The notes beneath the pieces were generated by a model. That model was given only the letters and a program-made list of their open reading frames with translations. It did not search any database and was not told the DNA's origin. Below are positions 1 to 5,003 of a DNA stretch of 5,105 nt, piece by piece. The translations under genes were made by a program, and so were the position numbers. Within the stretch, counting starts at the first letter, position 1. The number at the start of each line of letters is the position of its first letter. Source of the DNA: Prevotellaceae bacterium (lineage in GTDB: Bacteria > Bacteroidota > Bacteroidia > Bacteroidales > Bacteroidaceae); NCBI GenBank assembly GCA_022508685.1, contig JAFLUS010000175.1:1-5105 (forward strand), given 5' to 3'.

Positions 1-13
1 GCAAAATTTTTCT

Positions 14-21
14 TACTTTTG
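14..21 (+). promoter_or_regulatory. Bacteroidetes -7 promoter box of rarA
   Basis: TACTTTTG fits the Bacteroidetes sigma-ABfr -7 consensus TAnnTTTG exactly, and lies 27 bases before the rarA ATG. That would give a short leader of about 20 bases. The matching -33 TTTG element would fall at or beyond the left edge of the window and cannot be checked. The box also explains why the TTG at 19-21, which is in frame with rarA, is not the start codon: it is part of the promoter. Confidence 0.55.
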
Positions 22-48
22 CACACGAAACCAAACTCCATCGCACAC

Positions 49-1335
49 ATGCAACCACTGGCAGAAAGACTGCGTCCGCGAACGTTGGACGACTATGTAG
101 GACAATCGCACTTGGTCGGCGCCGGTGCCGTCGTGCGTCGGATGATAGAATCCCGACGCGTGGCATCGTTCATCCTGTGGGGGCCCCCGGGCGTGGGCAA
201 GACGACGCTTGCGGGCATCATCGCACGCACGATGCAGGTGCCGTTCTATACGCTCAGTGCCGTGACGAGCGGAGTGAAGGAAGTGCGCGAAGTGGTGGAG
301 CGGGCACGAACCTCTTCCGGACTCTTCGCCTCGGGCGGACGGCCGATTCTCTTCATCGACGAAATCCATCGGTTCTCCAAGTCCCAGCAGGACTCGCTGC
401 TCGGCGCCGTCGAAAACGGCACGGTCACGCTCATCGGGGCAACCACCGAAAATCCTTCCTTTGAAGTCATCCGCCCCCTCCTCAGCCGCTGTCAGGTGTA
501 TGTGCTGAAGCCGCTCGAGAAGGACGACCTCCTCTGCCTCATGCAACGTGCACTGCAGCAAGACACCGTGCTGCAGTCGCGACGCATCGACGTGAAGGAG
601 ACGGGCGCTCTTCTCCGTCTCTGCGGTGGCGATGCGCGGAAGTTGCTCAACATTCTCGAACTCACCATAGACAGCCAAGCCGATGCCGACGTGGCGGTGG
701 TGGACGATGCCGCCGTCGTCAGTGCGATACAGCAGAACCCCATGGCCTACGACCGCGAAGGCGAGATGCACTACGACATCGTTTCCGCCTTTATCAAAAG
801 CATCCGCGGAAGCGACCCCGATGCCGCCGTCTACTGGCTTGCACGCATGATTGAGGGAGGCGAAGACCCCGTGTTCATCGCCCGACGGCTGGTCATCAGC
901 GCATCCGAGGACATCGGGTTGGCAAACCCCAACGCCCTGCTCCTCGCCAACGCCTGTTTCGATGTGGTGACGAAAATCGGGATGCCCGAAGGGCGCATCC
1001 CGTTGGCTGAAGCCACCGTCTACTTGGCTACGAGCCCGAAGAGCAACAGCGCCTATCTTGCCGTCGACGCCGCGCTTGCCTACGTTCGGCAGACGGGCAA
1101 CCTGCCCGTGCCGCTGCACCTGCGCAATGCCCCGACTGCGCTGATGAAGGACTTGGGGTACAGCGACGGCTACAAGTATGCGCACGACTATCCCGAGCAC
1201 TTCGTCGAACAGCAGTTCCTGCCCGACGACGCACGCGATGCCCGGTTCTGGCATCCCCAGTCCCACACACAGGCGGAGGCGAAACTGGCAGAGCGGATGC
1301 TGCGATGCTGGGGTGAGCGCTATGCTGAAAAATAG
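49..1335 (+). CDS. rarA: Replication-associated recombination protein A (RarA/MgsA), AAA+ ATPase
   Basis: This is RarA, a clamp-loader-like AAA+ ATPase of the WRNIP1/Mgs1/RarA family. It acts in the cytoplasm at stalled or collapsed replication forks and binds single-stranded DNA ends and SSB. I chose the ATG at 49, giving 428 residues, because the family begins with MQPLAERLRPRTLDDYVGQ. The in-frame TTG ten codons upstream is part of a promoter box. Visible motifs are Walker A GPPGVGKTT (45-53), Walker B ILFIDEIHRF (100-109), sensor 1 GATTENPSF (130-138), arginine-finger region LLSRC (Arg147) and sensor 2 GGDARKLLN (193-201). The C-terminal half carries the RarA tetramerisation signatures: SEDIGLANP near 284, ATSPKSNSAY near 327 and LGYSDGYKYAHDYP near 368. 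The length is normal for the family and all catalytic residues are present. It stands alone on this strand and converges with the minus-strand cluster. The identification is very secure. Confidence 0.97.
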   Translation: MQPLAERLRPRTLDDYVGQSHLVGAGAVVRRMIESRRVASFILWGPPGVGKTTLAGIIARTMQVPFYTLSAVTSGVKEVREVVERARTSSGLFASGGRPILFIDEIHRFSKSQQDSLLGAVENGTVTLIGATTENPSFEVIRPLLSRCQVYVLKPLEKDDLLCLMQRALQQDTVLQSRRIDVKETGALLRLCGGDARKLLNILELTIDSQADADVAVVDDAAVVSAIQQNPMAYDREGEMHYDIVSAFIKSIRGSDPDAAVYWLARMIEGGEDPVFIARRLVISASEDIGLANPNALLLANACFDVVTKIGMPEGRIPLAEATVYLATSPKSNSAYLAVDAALAYVRQTGNLPVPLHLRNAPTALMKDLGYSDGYKYAHDYPEHFVEQQFLPDDARDARFWHPQSHTQAEAKLAERMLRCWGERYAEK

Positions 1336-1364
1336 TCCGAACCCGCGCTGCAGATGGTTCGGAC
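1328..1364 (-). terminator. Intrinsic terminator of the minus-strand operon
   Basis: Read on the minus strand, GTCCGAACC (1364-1356), a 12-base loop and GGTTCGGAC (1343-1335) form a perfect 9-bp stem. It is followed at once by TATTTTT (1334-1328). It begins ten bases after the acyltransferase stop codon. On the plus strand the stem has no U-tract after it, so as an intrinsic terminator it serves only the minus-strand genes. The U-tract and the first stem base are encoded inside the last codons of rarA. Confidence 0.82.
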
Positions 1365-1373
1365 GTGCATGGG

Positions 1374-2339
1374 TCAGAGTTCAAGCGTCCATTGGTCGTA
1401 GCACACGCCACGACCTCCGAAACCTTCTTTCTGAAATATCAATCCTTCGTTGAGTACGCGACCGCCCTCTTCGGTAGAAATGCCGAAGTCGAACGTCGTG
1501 AGGTCGGGCACGTCGCGATAGCGGTCGATGAGGTTCGCTATCAGATAGTCGAGTGCGCCCATGCCGCGACCCGCTTCGCTGGCAGCCATGTACTGCGTGT
1601 GTACGACGCGGCGGGTGACGAACAGCCATGCTCCGGCCACGATGTCGCTGCCGTCGGCCGTGCGCTCCACGTACAGATGGATGTTGTGCGGAAAACGCGC
1701 TGCCAGCAGCAGCATCTCGGCTGCCGAATGGACAGGCTCGACGCCGTGGCGCTGTCGCAGCCCCGTCGCCACGATGTGGTGGAAGGCTTCGTAGTCGGCA
1801 GCGGCGTCGGTACGCTCGATGCGCAGTGCGGCGGCTTCGGCCTTGCGGATGCCGCTCCGCCGGCGTGCCTGCAAGGGGAGCGGGTGTCGCAGACTGACGG
1901 CTGACGACAGGCCGCGTGCCGTGAGTTGCGCCCCGAAGCGATGGAGCGCATACAGCGGTTCGTCGGACGGCTGTGTGCAGTAGATGTGCGGAACCGGCTT
2001 GCAGACGAAGCGGCGTGCAGCCAACTCGTGGCGGTAGTAGTCCGTCAGCAGTCCGAAGATGTGGAGCACGTCGGCAGCCCCGACGCTGTCTGCCATGACC
2101 AGTCCTCCGTAGGTGAGTCCCTGATGCGTGTACACCGTCTGTTCGTCGGCGCAGAAGTTTGCCGGAAGGCAAGCCAACAGGCGGCTGCCCTGCCGGAACA
2201 GCAGTGAGCAGTCGTCGAAGCGGTCGGCATGATAGTCCATGAAGCGGCGGTCGAACAGGAACGTGCCGTTCTTGCTGCCGTCGACCAGTGCGTTCCATGC
2301 CGACGCATCGTCCTTGCGGTAGGGCTGCAGTGTAATCAT
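1374..2339 (-). CDS. FemAB/GNAT-like acyltransferase next to a sugar ketoisomerase
   Basis: The 321-residue protein looks like the GNAT/FemAB-type acyltransferases that Bacteroidetes encode in surface-glycan loci beside FdtA/QdtA-like isomerases. I recognise the N-terminal block with GTFLFDRRFMDYHADRF (25-41), the THQGLTYGGL segment (71-80) and the C-terminal block FDFGISTEEGGRVLNEGL (283-300) followed by IFQKEGFGGRG (301-311). There is no signal peptide or membrane segment, so it should be cytoplasmic. The start codon overlaps the stop of the cupin gene (ATGA, 2339-2336), which implies translational coupling and a shared pathway. It is the last gene before the terminator. By analogy with FdtC/QdtC in dTDP-3-acetamido-sugar synthesis it may acylate an amino sugar nucleotide. 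FdtC itself is a left-handed beta-helix enzyme, so the analogy is of position, not of fold. The family assignment is good; the substrate is unknown. Confidence 0.86.
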   Translation of the reverse strand: MITLQPYRKDDASAWNALVDGSKNGTFLFDRRFMDYHADRFDDCSLLFRQGSRLLACLPANFCADEQTVYTHQGLTYGGLVMADSVGAADVLHIFGLLTDYYRHELAARRFVCKPVPHIYCTQPSDEPLYALHRFGAQLTARGLSSAVSLRHPLPLQARRRSGIRKAEAAALRIERTDAAADYEAFHHIVATGLRQRHGVEPVHSAAEMLLLAARFPHNIHLYVERTADGSDIVAGAWLFVTRRVVHTQYMAASEAGRGMGALDYLIANLIDRYRDVPDLTTFDFGISTEEGGRVLNEGLIFQKEGFGGRGVCYDQWTLEL

Positions 2340-2722
2340 CGGTTCTTGAAGTCGTCGTAATCGTTGATGTACCCGTCGCGCATGTAGGCGCAGGAGGCGA
2401 GCACGACCGCCACGGCGTCGGGCGTGAAGTTGCGCAGTTCACACCATACGTTGGGACGGATGAGGATGCCTCGGTTGGGCGTGTCCATGTGGAAAGTCTG
2501 CTGCCGGCTGCCGTCGTCGACGAAGATGTCGAAACTGCCGCAGACAGGGAATATCAGTTCGGCACACAGGCTGTGGGCGTGTCCGCCACGCATCTTGCCG
2601 GCTGCGACGTGGCTAATCCAGAACACGCGCTGCGGCTCGAACGGCAACTGCGCCCACTCGGCGACGCAGAGTGCGCCGCGTTCGTCGGTGATGCACGGAA
2701 TATCGTATAGCAAGTCGTTCAT
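2336..2722 (-). CDS. FdtA/QdtA-like (WxcM C-terminal type) cupin sugar 3,4-ketoisomerase
   Basis: This is a 128-residue single-domain cupin of the FdtA/QdtA/WxcM-like family. Characterised members convert dTDP-4-keto-6-deoxyglucose to the 3-keto sugar ahead of transamination to Fuc3N or Qui3N. The active-site motif MRGGHAH is present, with the two catalytic histidines at 48 and 50, followed by the beta-strand segment GSFDIFVDDG (62-71) and the C-terminal RPNVWCELRNFTPDAVAVVLAS. After HAH the sequence reads SLCAE, where FdtA-type enzymes usually have a basic residue and a Gln, so the substrate may differ. The length matches the family (about 130-140). It lies 37 bases after the Crp/Fnr gene and overlaps the acyltransferase by four bases. 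No aminotransferase, RmlA or RmlB homologue lies in the window. The fold and family are secure; the exact sugar is inference. Confidence 0.9.
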   Translation of the reverse strand: MNDLLYDIPCITDERGALCVAEWAQLPFEPQRVFWISHVAAGKMRGGHAHSLCAELIFPVCGSFDIFVDDGSRQQTFHMDTPNRGILIRPNVWCELRNFTPDAVAVVLASCAYMRDGYINDYDDFKNR

Positions 2723-2759
2723 GGTCGTTCTGTTTCGGTGTTGGGGACGGCGTTCCGTT

Positions 2760-3353
2760 CTACAGGGGCGTGTCGGCCATTGCGGTGCGGACGCGGCTGA
2801 GGGTCTCGGGTCGCATGTGCAGATAGGAGGCGACGATGTGGAGCGGTGTGCGCCGGATGATGTCGGGGTGGTGGTGCAGAAGGTGGCCGTAGCGTTCCTG
2901 TGCGGAGTCGATGCGTCGCATCTCGGCTTCCTGTCGTGCGCTGACGAGCGATTCCTGCAGCATGGAGATGTAGATGTGGCAGAGGGAATAGGCGGACTGG
3001 GTGAGGAGCGTGAAGTCGGCGTAGGGCAGACTGAAGAGGGAGGAGGGTTCCAGCGCCTCGATGGTGAACGGCGACGGCGTTTCGCTGAAGAGGCTTTCGC
3101 CGCAGATGATGAGTGCGCCGTCGTAGACGATGTGCTCCGTCAGTTCCTTGCCTTCGTGGCGGTGGAAGTGGCGCAGCAAGCCTTTGGAAACGTAGTAGAT
3201 GTGCCGGCACGTGTCGCCGGCCTTGAGCAGAAGGTCGCCTTTGCGCACGCGGAGGGGCGTGATGAGGGCTGCCAACTGCTGGAGTTGGTTGGGCGCGAGC
3301 GTGCCGTAGCGGCGTGCCAACGTGCGGGCGATGTCTTTGCTGGTGTCGGGCAT
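2760..3353 (-). CDS. Crp/Fnr-family transcriptional regulator
   Basis: This 197-residue cytoplasmic DNA-binding regulator has an N-terminal cyclic-nucleotide-binding-like beta-roll (about 25-118), a long dimerisation helix (about 120-148) and a C-terminal winged helix-turn-helix. The latter shows TPLHIVASYLHMRPETLSRVR (169-189), split here as turn and recognition helix typical of Bacteroidetes Crp/Fnr proteins. The phosphate-binding cassette position reads GESLFSETPSPFT (85-97): the Gly-Glu is kept, but the Arg-Ser that binds the cAMP phosphate in E. coli CRP is replaced by Pro-Phe, so classic cAMP binding is unlikely. There is no N-terminal Cys cluster of the FNR iron-sulphur type. The gene starts 7 bases after the yggS stop and precedes the sugar genes by 37 bases, so it is cotranscribed and may regulate its own operon. 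Ligand and targets are unknown. Confidence 0.94.
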   Translation of the reverse strand: MPDTSKDIARTLARRYGTLAPNQLQQLAALITPLRVRKGDLLLKAGDTCRHIYYVSKGLLRHFHRHEGKELTEHIVYDGALIICGESLFSETPSPFTIEALEPSSLFSLPYADFTLLTQSAYSLCHIYISMLQESLVSARQEAEMRRIDSAQERYGHLLHHHPDIIRRTPLHIVASYLHMRPETLSRVRTAMADTPL

Positions 3354-3360
3354 GGGCTGT

Positions 3361-4023
3361 TCAGTATTGGCGTTGTCCGAATATGCTTGTTCCGATGCGG
3401 ACGAGGGTGGCTCCTTCCTCTATGGCGACGGGGTAGTCGTGGCTCATGCCCATGGAGAGCATGTCCCAGTGGGAGGCGGCGGCAACGTGGTCGCGGGCGT
3501 GCTGGTAGAGGTCGTGGGCGGTGCGGAATTCGCGTCGGATTTGCTCCGTGTCGTCCGTGTAGGTCGCCATCGTCATGAGTCCGCGGATGCGGACGTGCGG
3601 AAGGGTTGCCCATTCGTCGCTGTCGAGCAGTGCCGTCAGTTCGTCGGGCGTGAAGCCGTACTTGGTCTCTTCCTGTGCGAGATGCAGTTCGAGCAGACAG
3701 TCGATGCGGCGTCCGCAGCGTCCGGCTTGCTTGTCGATTTCGCGCAGCAGGCGCAGCGAGTCGACGGCGTGGATGAGGCTGACGAACGGGGCGATGTACT
3801 TGACCTTGTTCGTCTGCAGATGGCCGATGAAATGCCACTGCACGTCGGCGGGCATGAGGGCTTGCTTGGCGACGAGTTCCTGTACGTGGCTCTCGCCGAA
3901 CACCCGCTGCCCGGCTTCGTATGCCTGAAGGAGTGCAGCGACGGGATGGTACTTCGACACCGCCACCAGCGTCACGCCTGCGGGCAGTTGGCTGTGCAGC
4001 GCCGCAATCTGTTCGCTAATCAT
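3361..4023 (-). CDS. yggS: YggS/PLPBP-family pyridoxal-phosphate homeostasis protein
   Basis: This 220-residue protein is of the YggS/PROSC (PLPBP) family. It has a single alanine-racemase-like TIM barrel that binds pyridoxal 5'-phosphate and keeps cellular vitamin B6 and amino-acid pools balanced, with no known catalytic activity. The PLP lysine is Lys24 in LVAVSKYHP. Other family motifs are FGESHVQEL (42-50), WHFIGHLQTNKVKYI (63-77), IHAVDSL (84-90), EETKYGF (118-124), RGLMTMA (147-153), LSMGMSHDYPVAIEEG (189-204) and the phosphate-binding VRIGTSIFGQR (208-218). The length is at the shorter end, as expected for a Bacteroidetes member. The start overlaps the end of the DUF4494 gene by 8 bases, indicating coupled translation. 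The identification is very secure. Confidence 0.97.
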   Translation of the reverse strand: MISEQIAALHSQLPAGVTLVAVSKYHPVAALLQAYEAGQRVFGESHVQELVAKQALMPADVQWHFIGHLQTNKVKYIAPFVSLIHAVDSLRLLREIDKQAGRCGRRIDCLLELHLAQEETKYGFTPDELTALLDSDEWATLPHVRIRGLMTMATYTDDTEQIRREFRTAHDLYQHARDHVAAASHWDMLSMGMSHDYPVAIEEGATLVRIGTSIFGQRQY

Positions 4024-4501
4024 GGTTTTCGTATTCCGGCTGTTCGTTCTTCTCCCGCGTCGCGGCTTCGTAGGGGAACACGTCTAAAATCTTGGTGAGT
4101 TGGACGGTGGTGATTTCGTAGTCTATCATCGAGCCCTTCATGCCCTCGTCGAAGCGTCGGACGGCATCGTGGAGGTCGGAGGCCTGTACCAGCATGAGGC
4201 TGGCTGTGCGCTTTTCGGCTTGCGTCTTTTCGTCGAGCGAGATGAATTCGCACTTCACCTTGAACCACTTGTCGGCGTCGTCGGCGTCGCACATGAAGAG
4301 TTCCGAATATCTGACGCGTCGGATGTCCTTCACGTCGAGACGCCCGTTGCAGTAGGGCGTGATTTCCTTGATGATGCGGGCTTCTGCCTCCGTAAAGTTG
4401 AGCGCGTCGACGAGATAGGGTTCCGTCACCGTCTTCGTGGCTCCGCTTTCGAGCGTTTTCTCGGTGGCTACTTTGCACTCGAACCAATTATTGATAATCA
4501 T
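4016..4501 (-). CDS. DUF4494 domain-containing protein
   Basis: This 161-residue small soluble protein of unknown function matches the Bacteroidetes family DUF4494. Recognisable blocks are NWFECKVATEKTLESG (5-20), EPYLVDALNFTEAEARIIKE (27-46), RYSELF (64-69), DKWFKVKCEFISLDEKTQAEK (78-97, key residues WFK and LDEK), TASLMLVQASDLHDAV (99-114), EGMKGSMIDYEI (119-130) and a terminal VFPY (141-144). A hydrophilic tail of about 15 residues follows. No signal peptide, membrane segment or catalytic motif is visible. It is the first gene of the minus-strand cluster: a -7 promoter box lies about 50 bases upstream, and its end overlaps yggS by 8 bases. Coupling to yggS suggests, but does not prove, a shared housekeeping role. 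The ATG at 4501 is well placed for the family's N-terminal WFECKV motif. Confidence 0.93.
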   Translation of the reverse strand: MIINNWFECKVATEKTLESGATKTVTEPYLVDALNFTEAEARIIKEITPYCNGRLDVKDIRRVRYSELFMCDADDADKWFKVKCEFISLDEKTQAEKRTASLMLVQASDLHDAVRRFDEGMKGSMIDYEITTVQLTKILDVFPYEAATREKNEQPEYENHD

Positions 4502-4529
4502 GTCTGTGAATTTGTAGTTAAGTCGTTTG

Positions 4530-4543
4530 CGGGAAATGTCCCG
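4530..4543 (-). repeat. 5-bp inverted repeat at the start of the operon leader
   Basis: CGGGA-N4-TCCCG forms a perfect dyad that would sit within the first 20 or so bases of the DUF4494 transcript. It could be an RNA-stabilising 5' hairpin or an operator overlapping the start of transcription. A second dyad, TGTCC (4537-4541) with GGACA (4551-4555), overlaps it. Both are short enough to be chance. Confidence 0.35.
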
Positions 4544-4553
4544 AGACAGAGGA

Positions 4554-4561
4554 CAAAGTTA
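4554..4561 (-). promoter_or_regulatory. Bacteroidetes -7 promoter box for the DUF4494-yggS operon
   Basis: On the minus strand the box reads TAACTTTG, an exact fit to TAnnTTTG, preceded by a T-run and CG (TTTTTTCG), a common context in Bacteroidetes promoters. The predicted start of transcription is near 4548, giving a leader of about 45 bases before the ATG at 4501. No perfect -33 TTTG is seen; the nearest candidate is TTTTCG around 4584-4589. The leader has no Shine-Dalgarno sequence. This is the only obvious promoter upstream of the five tightly spaced genes. Confidence 0.65.
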
Positions 4562-4594
4562 CGAAAAAATCGGGGAAGTGCGTCGAAAACCGCC

Positions 4595-4602
4595 TACATT
4601 TG
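4595..4602 (+). promoter_or_regulatory. Candidate divergent -7 promoter box
   Basis: TACATTTG is an exact TAnnTTTG match on the plus strand, facing away from the operon promoter, with 33 bases between the two boxes. There is no good -33 TTTG about 20 bases upstream. Transcription would begin near 4607, at the base of a hairpin, and run into the 22-bp repeat array. The plausible target is a gene beyond the right edge or a noncoding RNA. An eight-base motif with two free positions can occur by chance. Confidence 0.4.
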
Positions 4603-4606
4603 TGCC

Positions 4607-4643
4607 GCAGACCCTTCCCGACGCGCTCGGAACGGAGGTCTGC
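4607..4643 (+). repeat. Two-stage inverted repeat (hairpin), not a terminator
   Basis: GCAGACC (4607-4613) pairs with GGTCTGC (4637-4643) as a perfect 7-bp stem. Inside it, after an asymmetric internal loop, TT-C-CCGA (4615-4621) pairs with TCGGAA (4627-4632) with one bulged C and a CGCGC loop. Neither strand has a U-tract directly after the stem, so it is not an intrinsic terminator. It begins where transcription from the box at 4595-4602 would start, so it could be the 5' structure of a leader or small RNA. Confidence 0.6.
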
Positions 4644-4705
4644 AAAAATCGCATATTTTATAATTTGTTGATAGTAAGTGATTTATAAATTATCGTGAAG
4701 GGGCG

Positions 4706-4883
4706 GAAATTTCACAGGCAACAAAATTTTTTTTCATAGGCACGCAAGTTTTTTTTCGTAGGCATGAAAGTTTTATTTCACAGGCACGAAAATTTATTTT
4801 GTCAGGCATGAAATTTTATTTTCATAGGCACGAAAAATAATTTTGTCAGGCATGAAAAATAATTTTGTCAGGCACGAAATTTT
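4706..4883. repeat. AT-rich tandem array, eight units with exact 22-bp period
   Basis: The pentamer AGGCA recurs at 4716, 4738, 4760, 4782, 4804, 4826, 4848 and 4870, always 22 bases apart. Seven units are complete; the eighth is recognisable to 4883. A left remnant (GAAATTTCAC, 4706-4715) matches the end of a unit. The pattern is AGGCAYGAAA, then a T-rich half ending TTTT plus a variable triplet (CAT, CGT, CAC or GTC). Positions 1-5, 9-10, 13 and 17-19 are invariant among complete units; units 6 and 7 differ at one base. Each unit holds an A-tract followed by a T-tract, giving a weak internal dyad. The period is close to two helical turns. The array lies in noncoding DNA between the operon promoter and the right edge. 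Possible roles are curved protein-binding DNA, an upstream element, or a minisatellite inside a small mobile element; I cannot choose among them. Confidence 0.95.
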
Positions 4884-4966
4884 CGGTCGTTCGCGGCGGT
4901 CTGTATCGTGCTTGCTGTCAGCGTGTTATGAATTTTGCTGCTGGCAGCCCGTTGCGTTGCCGCCCT

Positions 4967-5003
4967 CGCGCGCGTGCGCACGCATAATAATATATGTATG
5001 CGC
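4967..5003. repeat. Alternating purine-pyrimidine tract with 12-bp palindrome
   Basis: From 4967 to 4986 the sequence alternates pyrimidine and purine without a break (mostly CG, CA, TG), and it does so again from 4990 to 5003. Inside the first part is the perfect palindrome GCGTGCGCACGC (4972-4983). CGCATA (4981-4986) is also inverted as TATGCG (4997-5002) across ten AT-rich bases. Such DNA tends to form Z-DNA or cruciforms under negative supercoiling. No function is assigned. Confidence 0.55.

Noticed and set aside
19..48. TTG start giving rarA ten extra N-terminal residues
   Set aside because: The TTG is part of the -7 box, and RarA proteins begin at MQPLAERLRP, which the ATG at 49 supplies.
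13..1266. Long minus-strand open frame (417 codons) antisense to rarA
   Set aside because: It is opposite a gene with complete RarA motifs, the protein is rich in His, Gly and Val with no recognisable domain, and GC-rich coding DNA often opens such frames.
1381..2442. 353-codon minus-strand frame overlapping both sugar genes
   Set aside because: It is a shifted reading of the acyltransferase and cupin genes, gives an Arg/Pro/Ser-rich low-quality protein, and has no family motifs.
2424..3578. 384-codon plus-strand frame across the Crp/Fnr and cupin genes
   Set aside because: It is antisense to genes with clear family motifs, and its product is a composition-biased Arg/Gly/Val-rich protein.
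4706..4883. CRISPR array
   Set aside because: The units are contiguous 22-bp repeats without unique spacers, and no cas gene is nearby.
4660..4890. Replication origin with iterons
   Set aside because: The 22-bp period suits iterons, but no DnaA box (TTATNCACA) and no Rep or DnaA gene is present, so an origin is not supported.
4633..4903. Direct repeat CGGMGGTCTG at 4633-4642 and 4894-4903 as ends of a mobile element around the AT-rich region
   Set aside because: Ten bases with one mismatch is close to chance at this distance. There is no clear extended terminal inverted repeat, target duplication or transposase.
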